Below are positions 1 to 10,383 of a stretch of 64,000 nt of DNA, piece by piece. Origin of the DNA: Hordeum vulgare subsp. vulgare (lineage: Eukaryota > Streptophyta > Magnoliopsida > Poales > Poaceae). Positions within the stretch are counted from its first letter, which is position 1, and each line of letters begins with the position of its first letter. Below the pieces are notes generated by a model, which did no database searches, was not told where the DNA came from, and was given only the letters and a program-made list of their open reading frames with translations. The DNA is taken from NCBI RefSeq assembly GCF_904849725.1, contig NC_058519.1, positions 22,861,267-22,925,266 of the forward strand, in the 5' to 3' direction. The translations under genes and the position numbers were made by a program.

Positions 1-974
1 GTGGGAGCCACCATGGGTATCCAGACCCCGCTGATGGTTATTGGCCAGAGAGGTGTCTCGGTCATGTCTGCCTGTCTCCCGAACCCGTAGGGTCTACACA
101 CTTAAGGTTCGATGACGCTAGGGTTATAGGGAATTGTTATAAGAGATTACCAAAAGTTGTTCGGAGTCCCGGATGAGATCCAGGACGTCACGAGGAGCTC
201 CGGAATGGTCCGGAGGTAAAGATTGATATATAGGACGGATGGTTTCGGACACCGGAAGTGTTTCGGGCATCACCGGGACCACCGAAGGGGGGCTGCGACC
301 CCAAGAGGTAAGATGGGCTAATTGGGGGTGGGAACCAGCCCCTAGTTGGGCTGGTGCGCCTCCCCAATCAGCCCATGGCGCAGGGGAAAGGAAAAGAGGG
401 GGGAAACCCTAACTTAGGTGGGCCTTAGGCCCACCAGAGGGGTGCGCCACCCCTCCCCCTTGCCCTGGCCGCCACCCCTCTCCCATCTAAGGGCTGCCGC
501 ACCCCTTAGGGGTGGGAACCCTAAGGGCTGCGCCCCCTCCCGCTTCCCCTATATATAGATGAGGTTCGGGGCTGTTTGACACACGGTTTAATCTCTCTCT
601 CTCGCAGCCCTGCCCTCTCCCTCCTCCTCTCTGTCGGTGCTTGACGAAGCCTTGCCGGGAGACCTCGTCTCTCCACCAACACCACGCCGTCGTGTTGCTG
701 GTCTTCTTCCCCAACCTCTCCCTCCTCCTTGCTGGATCAAGGTGCGGGAGACGTCACCGGGCTGCACGTGTGTTGAACGCGGAGGTGCCGTTGTTCGGCA
801 CTAGATCGGAATCGCTGCGAGTACGACTCCATCAACCGCGTTCTAGCAACGCTTCCGCTTAGCGATCTTCAAAGGTATGAAGATGCTCTTACCCCTCTCT
901 CGTTGCTGGTCTCTCCATAGGAAGATCTGAACATGCGTAGGAAATTTTTTGAATTTATGCTACGTTACCCAACA
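1..974 (+). repeat. 5' LTR of Angela copy A, partial
   Basis: Matches the 3' LTR from 7005 onward and ends in ACCCAACA at 974. It has a TATA-like TATATATA at 550-557, expected to drive the element transcript. Near position 280 it lacks about 23 bp (a GGTGGTCCC-containing stretch) that is present in the 5' LTR of copy B, and about 42 bp relative to its own 3' LTR. The first ~740 bp of the LTR lie left of the window. Confidence 0.93.
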
Positions 975-975
975 G

Positions 976-991
976 TGGTATCAGAGCCAGG
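976..991 (+). other. Primer binding site (initiator Met tRNA type) of copy A
   Basis: TGGTATCAGAGCCAGG one base after the LTR end at 974. TGGTATCAGAGC complements the 3' end of plant initiator methionine tRNA, the usual Copia primer. The stretch 992-2245 that follows is untranslated leader; I see no gene in it. It contains short direct repeats of ATGATGGAGATCATG near 1625-1655. Confidence 0.92.
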
Positions 992-2245
992 TTTTCTATG
1001 CGTAGATTCTATGCACGAGTAGAACACAAATGTTGTGGGCGATGGTTTGTCAATTTGCTTGCCGTTACTAGTCTTATTCTTTTCCGGCGGTATTGTGGGA
1101 TGAAGCGGCCCGGACTGACCTTACACGTACGCTTACGTGAGACTGGTTCCACCGACAGACATGCACATCGTGCATAAAGGTGGCTAGCGGGTGTCTGTCT
1201 CTCCTACTCTAGTCGGATTGGATTTGATGGAAAGGGTCCTTATGAAGGGTAAATAGCTTTGGCATATCATCGTTGTGGCTGTCACATAGGTAAGAAGGCG
1301 TTCTTGCTAGAAACCCAAATCAGCCACGTAAAACTTGCAACAACAATTAGAGGACGTCTAACTTGTTTTTGCAGGGTTTGACATGTGATGTGATATGGCC
1401 AAAGTTGTGATGTTGCATGTATGATGTATGAGATGATCATGTTATTGTAATAGGTTTCACGACTTGCATGTCGATGAGTATGACAACCGGCAGGAGCCAT
1501 AGGAGTTGTCTTAATTTATTGTATGAGATGCAACGCCATGTGCTTGCTACTTTTACTTCATTGCTAACGGTTAGCCATAGTAGTAGTGATAGTAGTAGTT
1601 GGCGTGACGACTTCACGAAGACACGATGATGGAGATCATGATGATGGAGATCATGGTGTCACGCCGGTGACGATGATGATCATGCGATGCCTGAAGATGG
1701 AGATCGAATGAGCAAAGATGATATTGGCCATATCATGTCACTATATGATTGCATTGTGATGTTTATCATGCTTTACATCTTATTGCTTAAAACGACGGTA
1801 GCATAATAAGATGATCCCTCCTAAAATTTCGAGAACGTATTCCCCTAAGTGTGCACCGTTGCGAAGGTTCGTTGTCTCGAAGCACCACGTGATGATCGGG
1901 TGTGATAGATTCTAACGTTCGCATACAACGGGTGTAAGCCAGATTTACACACGCAAAACACTTAGGTTGACTCGACGAGCTTAGCATGTACAGACATGAC
2001 CTCGAATACAAGAGACCGAAAGGTCGAACATGAGTCGTATGGTTGAATACGATCAGCATGAAGTTGCTCACCATGGTGACTAGTCCGTCTCACGTGATGA
2101 TCGGACACGGGTTAGTCAACATGGATCATGTATCACTTAGATGACTAGAGGGATGTCGATTTAAGTGGGAGTTCATACTTAATTTGATTAAATGAACTTA
2201 ATTGTCATGAACTTAGTCTAAAAGTTGTCTTTATAAATATTGTAG

Positions 2246-2683
2246 ATGTCCAGTGTCAACCTCAACTTCAACGCATTCCTAGAGAAAAACAAGCTGAAAG
2301 ATGATGGTAGCAACTATGCGGACTGGGTTCGCAACCTGAAGCTCATCCTTGAAGCAGCTAAAAAGGCTTATGTTCTTAATGCGCCGCTAGGTGACCCTCC
2401 CGCTCCCGCAGCAGCGCAGGACGTTCTAAACGTCTGGCAAGCGCGAAGTGATGACTACTCTCTGGTCAGGTGTGGCATGTTATACAGTTTAGAAACGGGG
2501 CTCCAAAGACGTTTTGAGCAACACGGGGCATATGAGATGTTCCAAGAGCTGAAGCTAGTATTTCAAGCTCATCCCGTGTCGAGAGATATGAAGTCTCCGA
2601 CAAGTTCTTCAGCTGTAAGATGGAGGAGAACAGTTATGTCAGTGAGCACATACTCAAAATGTCTGGGTTACACGGTCGTCTAA
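2246..2683 (+). pseudogene. Angela gag N-terminal part, frameshifted (copy A)
   Basis: Encodes the N-terminal part of the Copia Gag capsid protein, beginning MSSVNLNFNAFLEKNKL with the conserved DGSNYADWVRNLKLIL motif. In the family Gag and Pol form one continuous reading frame. Here the frame is lost near 2573-2580, just after FQAH, consistent with loss of a single base; the downstream Gag sequence continues in the next frame and overlaps as the 2620-6228 frame. The same break exists in copy B (54352-54789), so it predates the block duplication. Translation of the full polyprotein from this copy therefore looks impossible without frameshifting. Confidence 0.88.
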
Positions 2684-5600
2684 CTTCACTTGGAGTCGAA
2701 CTTCCGGATGATGCTATCATTGACAGAATCCTCCAGTCTCTCCCACCAAGCTACAAAGGCTTTGTGCTTAACTACAACATGCAAGGGATGGAGAAAACCA
2801 TTCCCGAGTTGTACTCGATGCTCAAGTCTGCAGAAGTAGAAATCAAGAAGGAGCATCAAGTGTTGATGGTCAACAAGACCACTAGTTTCAAGAAAGGCAG
2901 GGGTAAGAAGAACTTCAAGAAAGACGGCAAAGCTGTTGCCGCGCCCGGTAAACCAGATGCCGGGAAGAAGAAAAAGAACGGACCCAAGCCTGAGACTGAG
3001 TGCTTCTACTGCAAGGGAAAAGGTCACTGGAAGCGGAACTGCCCCAAATACTTAGCGGACAAGAAGGCCGGCAACGTTAAAGGTATATGTGATATACATG
3101 TTATTGATGTGTACCTTACCAGCGCTCGTAGTAGCTCCTGGGTATTTGATACCGGTGCTGTTGCTCACATTTGCAATTCAAAGCAGGAACTGCGGAATAA
3201 GCGGAGACTGGCCAAGGACGAGGTGACGATGCGCGTCGGGAATGGTTCAAAGGTCGATGTGATCGCCGTCGGCACGCTACCTCTACATCTACCGTCGGGA
3301 TTAGTTTTAAACCTTAATAATTGTTATTTAGTACCAGCTTTAAGCATGAACATTGTATCAGGGTCTTGCTTAATGCGAGACGGCTACTCATTTAAGTCAG
3401 AGAATAATGGTTGTTCTATTTATATGAGTGATATGTTTTACGGTCATGCTCCGCTGGTGAATGGTTTATTCTTGATGAATCTCGATCGTGATGTTACACA
3501 TATTCATAGTGTGAGTACCAAAAGATGCAAAGTTGATAATGATAGTCCCACATACTTGTGGCACTGCCGCCTTGGTCATATCGGCGTTAAGCGCATGAAA
3601 AAGCTCCATACTGATGGACTACTAGAGTCTCTTGACTTTGAATCATTTGACACATGCGAACCGTGCCTCATGGGCAAGATGACTAAGACTCCATTCTCAG
3701 GAATAATGGAGAGAGCCACCGACTTATTGGAAATAATACATACTGATGTGTGTGGTGCAATGAACGTTGAAGCTCGCGGTGGTTATCGTTATGTTCTCAC
3801 TCTCACCGATGATTTGAGTAGGTATGGGTATATCTACTTGATGAAGCACAAATCTGAGACGTTTGAAAAGTTCAAGGAATTTCAGAGTGAGGTTGAGAAT
3901 CAATGTGACAGAAAGATTAAATGTCTACGATCTGATCGTGGAGGAGAATATTTGAGTCACGAATTTGGCACACACCTAAGAAAGTGTGGAATCGTTTCAC
4001 AACTAACGCCGCCTGGCACACCGCAACGCAACGGAGTGTCTGAACGTCGTAATCGCACCTTATTAGATATGGTACGATCTATGATGTCTCTCACCGACTT
4101 ACCGCTATCATTTTGGGGATATGCATTAGAAACTGCAGCATTCACTTTAAATAGGGCACCGTCTAAATCCGTTGAGACGACACCGTATGAACTATGGTTT
4201 GGCAAGAAACCTAAGTTGTCGTTTCTTAAAGTTTGGGGCTGCGATGCTTATGTGAAGAAACTTCAACCAGAAAAGCTCGAACCCAAAGCGGAGAAATGCG
4301 TATTCATAGGATACCCTAAGGAAACTATTGGGTATACCTTCTATCTTAGATCCGAAGGTAAAACCTTTGTTGCCAAGAACGGATCCTTTCTAGAGAAAGA
4401 GTTTCTCTCGAAAGAAGTAAGTGGGAGGAAGGTAGAACTTGATGAGGTAATTACACCCCCTCTCGAACAGGAAAGTAGCGCAGCACAAGAAGTTGTTCCT
4501 GTGGTGCCTACACCGACTGAAGAGGAAGTTAATGATGATGATCATGAAGCTTCGGATCAAGTTACTACTGAACCACGAAGGTCCACAAGGGTACGCTCCG
4601 CACCAGAGTGGTACGGCAACCCAGTGATGGAAATCATGTTGTTAGACAACGGTGAACCTTCGAACTATGAAGAAGCGATGGCGGGCCCGGATTCCAACAA
4701 ATGGCTTGAGGCCATGAAATCCGAGATAGGATCCATGTATGAGAACAAAGTATGGACTTTGGTGGACTTGCCCGATGAACGGCGAGCCATAGAAAATAAA
4801 TGGATCTTCAAGAAGAAGACTGATGCAAACGGTAATGTAACCGTTTGCAAAGCTCGACTTGTCGCAAAGGGTTTTCGACAAATTCAAGGAGTTGACTACG
4901 AAGAGACTTTCTCTCCCGTAGCGAAGCTGAAATCAGTCCGAATCATGTTAGCAATTGCCGCCTTTTATGATTATGAAATTTGGCAAATGGACGTCAAAAC
5001 AGCGTTCCTTAACGGGAATCTTAAGGAAGAGTTGTATATGATGCAACCAGAAGGTTTTGTCGATCCTAAAGGTGCTAACAAAGTATGCAAGCTCCAGCGC
5101 TCCATCTATGGGCTGGTGCAAGCATCTCGGAGTTGGAACATTCTCTTTAATGAGGTGATTAAGGCGTTTGGGTTCATACAGGTTTACGGAGAAGCCTGTC
5201 TATACAAGAAAGTGAGTGGGAGCTCTGTAGCTTTCCTCGTACTATATGTGGATGACATATTATTGATGGGGAATGATATAGAGATGCTGGAGAGCATAAA
5301 GGCCTATTTGAACAAGAGTTTTTCAATGAAGGACCTTGGAGAAGCTGCATACATATTAGGCATCAAGATCTATAGAGATAGATCGAGACGCCTCATAGGT
5401 CTTTCGCAAAGTACATACCTTGACAAGATATTGAAGAAGTTCAATATGGAAAACTCAAAGAAAGGGTTCTTGCCAGTTTTACAAGGTATGAGATTGAGTA
5501 AGACTCAGTCGCCGACCACGGCAGCAGATAGAGAGAAGATGAGTTCTGTTCCCTACGCTTCAGCCGTGGGCTCTCTAATGTATGCCATGTTGTGTACCAG

Positions 5601-6228
5601 ACCTGATATAAACCTTGCGATAAGCTTGGTAGGGAGGTACCAAAGTAATCCCGGTGCGGAACACTGGACAGCGGTCAAGAATATCCTTAAGTACCTGAAA
5701 AGGACTAAGGAAATGTTTCTCGTTTATGGAGGTGACGAAGAGCTCGTCGTAAAGGGTTACGTCGATGCTAGCTTCGACACAGATCCGGATGACTCTAAGT
5801 CACAAACCGGATACGTATATGTGTTGAATGGTGGGGCAGTGAGCTGGTGCAGCAGCAAGCAAGAAGTCGTGGCAGCATCTACATGTGAAGCGGAGTACAT
5901 AGCTGCTTCAGAAGCGGCTCATGAAGGAATTTGGATGAAGGAGCTCATCACCGACCTTGGAGTGGTTCCAAGCGCGTCGGGTCCTATGACACTCTTCTGT
6001 GATAACACTGGAGCCATTGCCATAGCCAAAGAGCCCAGGTTTCACCGGAAGACGAAGCACATCAAGCGCCGCTACAACTCCATCCAGGACCATGTCCAAA
6101 CTGGAGTGATAGATATTTGTAAAGTACACACGGATCTGAATATTGCAGACCCGTTGACTAAACCTCTTCCACGAGCAAAACATGATCAGCACCATAATGC
6201 TATGGGTGTTCGATACATCACAATGTAA
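2620..6228 (+). CDS. Angela Gag-C/Pol polyprotein: zinc knuckle, protease, integrase, RT, RNase H (copy A)
   Basis: A 1202-aa open frame carrying the remainder of Gag and all of Pol. In order: CCHC zinc knuckle CFYCKGKGHWKRNC (nt 3001-3042, aa 128-141); aspartic protease DTG (aa 177-179; WVFDTGAVA); GAG-pre-integrase LWHCRLGHIG; integrase core with HTDVCG, the TDDLSRY stretch and SDRGGEY; reverse transcriptase with VDYEETFSPVAKL, DVKTAFLNG and the YVDD box (nt 5245-5256, aa 876-879); RNase H with GYVDASF and AEYIAASEA, ending near ADPLTKPLP. No internal stop. Its first Met at 2620 is only an internal Gag methionine, because the true start is in the other frame upstream of the break. The protein reads identically to that of copy B; I noticed two synonymous base changes (near 2371 and 4118). 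Catalytic motifs look intact, so it may supply functions in trans, but that is inference. Confidence 0.93.
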   Translation: MEENSYVSEHILKMSGLHGRLTSLGVELPDDAIIDRILQSLPPSYKGFVLNYNMQGMEKTIPELYSMLKSAEVEIKKEHQVLMVNKTTSFKKGRGKKNFKKDGKAVAAPGKPDAGKKKKNGPKPETECFYCKGKGHWKRNCPKYLADKKAGNVKGICDIHVIDVYLTSARSSSWVFDTGAVAHICNSKQELRNKRRLAKDEVTMRVGNGSKVDVIAVGTLPLHLPSGLVLNLNNCYLVPALSMNIVSGSCLMRDGYSFKSENNGCSIYMSDMFYGHAPLVNGLFLMNLDRDVTHIHSVSTKRCKVDNDSPTYLWHCRLGHIGVKRMKKLHTDGLLESLDFESFDTCEPCLMGKMTKTPFSGIMERATDLLEIIHTDVCGAMNVEARGGYRYVLTLTDDLSRYGYIYLMKHKSETFEKFKEFQSEVENQCDRKIKCLRSDRGGEYLSHEFGTHLRKCGIVSQLTPPGTPQRNGVSERRNRTLLDMVRSMMSLTDLPLSFWGYALETAAFTLNRAPSKSVETTPYELWFGKKPKLSFLKVWGCDAYVKKLQPEKLEPKAEKCVFIGYPKETIGYTFYLRSEGKTFVAKNGSFLEKEFLSKEVSGRKVELDEVITPPLEQESSAAQEVVPVVPTPTEEEVNDDDHEASDQVTTEPRRSTRVRSAPEWYGNPVMEIMLLDNGEPSNYEEAMAGPDSNKWLEAMKSEIGSMYENKVWTLVDLPDERRAIENKWIFKKKTDANGNVTVCKARLVAKGFRQIQGVDYEETFSPVAKLKSVRIMLAIAAFYDYEIWQMDVKTAFLNGNLKEELYMMQPEGFVDPKGANKVCKLQRSIYGLVQASRSWNILFNEVIKAFGFIQVYGEACLYKKVSGSSVAFLVLYVDDILLMGNDIEMLESIKAYLNKSFSMKDLGEAAYILGIKIYRDRSRRLIGLSQSTYLDKILKKFNMENSKKGFLPVLQGMRLSKTQSPTTAADREKMSSVPYASAVGSLMYAMLCTRPDINLAISLVGRYQSNPGAEHWTAVKNILKYLKRTKEMFLVYGGDEELVVKGYVDASFDTDPDDSKSQTGYVYVLNGGAVSWCSSKQEVVAASTCEAEYIAASEAAHEGIWMKELITDLGVVPSASGPMTLFCDNTGAIAIAKEPRFHRKTKHIKRRYNSIQDHVQTGVIDICKVHTDLNIADPLTKPLPRAKHDQHHNAMGVRYITM

Positions 6229-6249
6229 CTAGATTATTGTCTCTAGTGC

Positions 6250-6259
6250 AAGTGGGAGA
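6250..6259 (+). other. Polypurine tract of copy A
   Basis: AAGTGGGAGA immediately before the 3' LTR (one C between). It is the expected plus-strand primer site for reverse transcription. Confidence 0.85.
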
Positions 6260-6260
6260 C

Positions 6261-8020
6261 TGTTGGAAATATGCCCTAGAGGCAATAATCAAATGGTTAT
6301 TATCATATTTCCTTGTTCATGATAATCGTCTATCGTTCATGCTATAATTGTATTAACAGGAAACAGTAATACATGTGTGAATGAATAGATCACAATGTGT
6401 CCCTAGCAAGCCTCTAGTTAGCTAGCTCGTTAGTCAATAGATGATCATGGTTTCCTGATCATGGACATTGGATGTCATTGATAACGGGATCACATCATTG
6501 GGAGAATGATGTGGTGGACAAGACCCAATCCTAAGCCTAGCACTAGATCGTATTGTTCGTATGCTAATGCTTTTCTAATGTCAAGTATCTTTTCCTTCGA
6601 CCGTGAGATTGTGCAACTCCCGGATACCGTAGGAGTGCTTTGGGTGTATCAAACGTCACAACGTAACTGGGTGACTATAAAGGTGCACTACGGGTACCTC
6701 CGAAAGTGCCTGTTGGGTTGGCACGAATCGAGATCGGGATTTGTCACTCCGTGTGACGGAGAGGTATCTCTGGGCCCACTCGGTAGAACATCATCATGAG
6801 CTCAATGTGACTAAGGAGTTAGTCACACGATGACGTGCTACGGAACGAGTAAAGAGACTTACCGGTAACGAGATTGAACAAGGTATAGGTATACCGACAA
6901 TCGAATCTCGGGCAAGTTCTATACCGACAGACAAAGGGAATCGTATGCGGGATTGAGTGAATCCTTGACATCGTGGTTCATCCGATGAGATCATCGTGGA
7001 GCTAGTGGGAGCCACCATGGGTATCCAGACCCCGCTGATGGTTATTGGCCAGAGAGGTGTCTCGGTCATGTCTGCCTGTCTCCCGAACCCGTAGGGTCTA
7101 CACACTTAAGGTTCGATGACGCTAGGGTTATAGGGAATTGTTATACGAGATTACCGAAAGTTGTTCGGAGTCCCGGATGAGATCCAGGACGTCACGAGGA
7201 GCTCCGAAATGGTCCGGAGGTAAAGATTGATATATAGGACGGATGGTTTCGGACACCGGAAGTGTTTCGGGCATCACCGGTAACGTACCGGGACCACCGG
7301 GACCACCGGAGGTGGTCCCGGGGACCACCGAAGGGGGGCTGCGACCCCAAGAGGTAAGATGGGCTAATTGGGGGTGGGAACCAGCCCCTAGTTGGGCTGG
7401 TGCGCCTCCCCAATCAGCCCATGGCGCAGGGGAAAGGAAAAGAGGGGGGGAACCCTAACTTAGGTGGGCCTTAGGCCCACCAGAGGGGTGCGCCACCCCT
7501 CCCCCTTGCCCTGGCCGCCACCCCTCTCCCATCTAAGGGCTGCCGCACCCCTTAGGGGTGGGAACCCTAAGGGCTGCGCCCCCTCCCGCTTCCCCTAGAT
7601 ATAGATGAGGTTCGGGGCTGTTTGACACCCGGTTTAATCTCTCTCTCTCGCAGCCCTGCCCTCTCCCTCCTCCTCTCTGCCGGTGCTTGGCGAAGCCTTG
7701 CCGGGAGACCTCGTCTCTCCACCAACACCACGCCGTCGTGTTGCTGGTCTTCTTCCCCAACCTCTCCCTCCCCCTTGCTGGATCAAGGTGCGGGAGACGT
7801 CACCGGGCTGCACGTGTGTTGAACGCGGAGGTGCCGTTGTTCGGCACTAGATCGGAATCGCTGCGAGTACGACTCCATCAACCGCGTTCTAGCAACGCTT
7901 CCGCTTAGCGATCTTCAAAGGTATGAAGATGCTCTTACCCCTCTCTCGTTGCTGGTCTCTCCATAGGAAGATCTGAACATGCGTAGGAAAAAATTTGAAT
8001 TTATGCTACGTTACCCAACA
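6261..8020 (+). repeat. 3' LTR of Angela copy A
   Basis: Full 1760-bp LTR from TGTTGGAAAT to ACCCAACA. Compared with 5' LTRs it carries extra GGTAACGTACC sequence near 7280 and a changed TATA region (TAGATATAGA near 7597 instead of TATATATAG). It shares these states with the 3' LTR of copy B, which proves the two Angela copies descend from one insertion. Confidence 0.95.
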
Positions 8021-8348
8021 GTTGCTTCCAGAACAAATCTTCGCAATTTAAAATAAAGACCATCTCATCTTCAAGCTCGTATCTCAACGCCCATTCCCAT
8101 CTAGATAAGCCAGAGACATCCGCCTGCGAGTCCAGCCCCTTAATTTCTTACAACAGAGCCTCCTTGTGAGTCTTAGAAAAACTTCCAAAGTTAGCCCCCC
8201 ATCCTGTGAGATGATGTCTAGTGCGACGGATACAATGCTACCACTCATCCATCAAATCACATAACGGTCCGTATCTATGGGGCCTACATGCTCTTGCTTT
8301 CTCGCAATTATCACGCACTCTCTCCACAAATCCTGGCTGGAGAATCCA

Positions 8349-9066
8349 CTAGCGCTCAAAGAAAAACCGTTTTGAAGGGCGTCTGAATCCCTCGCCCGAG
8401 TTCAGAATTAACGGACAGTGATCCGACCCCAGCCGAGTTTCCGCCACCAGCGAACACGAGGGGTACTTAGCCTCCCATTCTGTAGAGACAAAATCCCGAT
8501 CAAGCACACACCTCACCGGGAGATCCTGGTTGTTAGACCAAGTGAAGAGAGCACCCACCCTTGGGAGATCGATAAATTAGAGGTCAGCCCTTGGTCGAGA
8601 ATTCTCCTATTGCTCTTATCATCAGCCGATCTAATCAGATTAAGATCACCTCCCACAACAACCGGCAAAGAGGTCCCCTCAATCTTAGCATACAATTCCC
8701 TCAGGAAATCGAGGGAGCGTGAGTGGTCAGCCGCCTCGTACACCACAAGAAGTTCCCATTTAAACTTATTATTCCTCTGAGTAACTTTTGCCCCAAGAAA
8801 AAACTCCCCCTGGAGAAGGAGATTTCCTCAAAGACATCCTTATTCAACCCCAAGAGAATACCACCCGAGGTTCCTGAAGCCGGAATCCACTCCGAGTGGA
8901 ACCGATCACCTCCACCTAGAGCATCTACCTTATTTTGAGAAAAGGAAGGCTGAATTGTCTCTTGCAACCCCACAAAGTCCATCTTTTGGTCCCGAGTATA
9001 TTCGATCAGTTGGCGAGGCCAGTCCCGCTGCCCAAACCCTCTCATATTCCAAAATAGGCCTTTCAT
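8349..9066 (-). pseudogene. LINE ORF2 endonuclease domain, frameshifted (copy A)
   Basis: Apurinic-type endonuclease (exonuclease-endonuclease-phosphatase fold) that nicks the target for LINE insertion. Family motifs are visible in order on the minus strand: start MKGLFWNMRGFG (9066 downward) with the WNMRG asparagine, FVGLQET with the catalytic glutamate, VVGGDLNLI (GDLN), then LGSDHCPLIL (SDH). They fall in successive overlapping frames (9066-8701, 8746-8513, 8558-8349), so the gene has at least two frameshifts and is dead. Same breaks in copy B (60457-61174). Confidence 0.9.
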
Positions 9067-9910
9067 TGGGGAACCAAGGGAGATCGGTCCCCCACTCCCT
9101 CAACATCACATTCCTCCCGGATCGGCGATGCCCCACGGCCACGACCCCTGCCACGACCACGGTCACGCCCCCGGCCACGCCCACGGCCGCGCGAAGAGGG
9201 AACCCGATCCAGGGAGCCTGCGTCACCCTAGCAGGGTCCGCTGGAGCCGAGGAAGCGACAGCCATCGCCTCTTCGGCCGCAATGGTGCGAGCTAGATCCC
9301 TCCTTGCCGAGGCCTCCGCAAGAGCAGCTTGCGCTGCCTCTTGAGCCCGAAAGCTCTCAATGAACTCTAAGGGGGGTTTCCCTTCCGTCCCAACACAAAA
9401 TTGCAATCACTCACCACTCTCAAAAGATGTGCGTCATGATCCAACGCAAGCACCTTAAAGGAAGACATAGACCGGGTAAAGGGTTTACATATTATACCCT
9501 TTAAGGGACTTGTTTGCCTTGAGTTCCATCGCCTTGTCCATCATCGTCGACGCCTTAAAGGAGGCCGCCCGCGCACTCGACCGGGACGCCCGCGGAGTAG
9601 AGACAGTAGCAGCAGCCCCCTGCGGCTGAACTGGAGGCACGGGCATATCCCTCATCTCCTCGAAGGCCTCAACGCTACAATAATGGCTCATTGTTTTTCT
9701 CCTTTTGTTTCCTTTTACTTTTATCTTCTCTAAGTGTACCGTCATTCGCTGCATCGATAGGTTTGTTGTGAGGCATCTGAGAGGTGCGCACGGAGGATAA
9801 TGGCACCATGATATGACTAGGAGTCGGGCCGCTTCGGGACAACATGAGGCGGGCAAAATCGAGATCCGCGTCGAAGAGGCGGATGATGATGCGGTGCCGA
9901 TTGAGCTAGG
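9067..9910 (-). pseudogene. LINE ORF1 C-terminal part, frameshifted (copy A)
   Basis: Minus-strand frames 9856-9485 and 9406-8930 carry the low-complexity, Ala/Arg-rich C-terminal tail typical of plant LINE ORF1 (RASRSSARAASFKASTMM; FRAQEAAQAALAEASARRDL). The tail ends just upstream of the endonuclease start. The frame changes several times between the two parts. Upstream ORF1 sequence continues right of the CACTA insertion at 20289-21895. I assign it to ORF1 by position and style; the sequence itself has no strong domain. Confidence 0.65.
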
Positions 9911-9939
9911 ATTTCACTAGTCAAAGACAACGATACATA

Positions 9940-9942
9940 CAT
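9940..9942. other. CACTA target site duplication, left
   Basis: CAT, repeated at 20289-20291. Three bases is the standard target duplication for CACTA elements. Confidence 0.93.
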
Positions 9943-9961
9943 CACTGGTGGAAAAAAGGCC

Positions 9962-10152
9962 TTTGGTCGCGGTTTGCAACTGCCATTAGTCGCGGTTGCG
10001 CAACCGCGACCAACTAAGCGCGACTAAAGCCCCCCACCTTTAGTCGCGGTTCTTAAGAAACCGCGACTAAAGGCCCGTCCACGTGGGCGCCAGGCGGCCG
10101 TCTGGGCGGAGGACCTTTAGTCGCGGTTCTTCTGGCCAACCGCGACTAAAGG
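9962..10152. repeat. CACTA left subterminal repeats
   Basis: Eight copies, in both orientations, of a motif close to TTTAGTCGCGGTT / AACCGCGACTAAAGG (starting near 9962, 9985, 10001, 10016, 10039, 10059, 10116, 10138). They pair as short hairpins, for example 10039-10073 and 10116-10152. In En/Spm the subterminal repeats bind the TNPA protein and bring the ends together; the same role here is inference. From 10153 to 10383 the sequence is AT-rich with no feature I can name. Confidence 0.88.
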
Positions 10153-10383
10153 CCCCCCCCTAAACCTGTTTTGTGTTAAATTTGTATTGTTTTATTTCTT
10201 TTGTGCTTTATTTTAATTTTGAAGGAATTTCATATATTCTACGGTACTACATACATGCATATGAATGTACAATTTCAAACAAATTTGAAATTAGAACCAA
10301 AAAGAATTCAAGAGGAATATACAATATATATTCAATATCATCGGATGACCATATACAATTTTGAACAAGTTTCCATACATAAT

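Larger units (their letters stand above)
1..8020 (+). mobile_element. Angela/BARE-1-type Copia retrotransposon, copy A (5' truncated by window)
   Basis: LTR retrotransposon in the order LTR, primer binding site, gag, protease, integrase, reverse transcriptase, RNase H, polypurine tract, LTR, which is the Copia order. The LTR start (TGTTGGAAATATGCCCTAG) and protein are those of the Angela/BARE-1/WIS family, the most abundant Copia group of Triticeae (recognised from memory, not searched). It lies inside a minus-strand LINE; the base run GTTGC follows its 3' LTR at 8021-8025 and equals the target duplication of copy B at 51340-60128. The left part of its 5' LTR and the left target duplication lie outside the window. 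It is a near-identical paralogue of copy B. Confidence 0.95.
8021..9942 (-). mobile_element. LINE (non-LTR retrotransposon) 5' half, segment left of the CACTA insertion (copy A)
   Basis: Minus-strand LINE sequence holding the end of ORF1 and the endonuclease part of ORF2. It is cut on the left by Angela (target GTTGC) and on the right by the CACTA element at 9943. The matching sequence in copy B is 60129-62050. The missing reverse-transcriptase half of copy A is expected left of the window; in copy B it is at 48629-51339. The 8021-8348 part encodes, with stops, the linker between endonuclease and RT. Confidence 0.9.

Noticed and set aside
487..862. Small frames in Angela LTRs (also 6506-7908, 51585-52968, 58612-60016)
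   Set aside because: They recur in every LTR copy, on both strands, and lie in promoter or untranslated LTR sequence.
976..991. tRNA-like sequence
   Set aside because: It is the retrotransposon primer binding site, only the complement of a tRNA 3' end; no cloverleaf follows. No tRNA or rRNA gene was seen anywhere.
9962..10152. Regularly spaced repeats resembling a CRISPR array
   Set aside because: Motifs alternate in orientation, lie at a CACTA terminus and recur at its other end; this is a plant genome.
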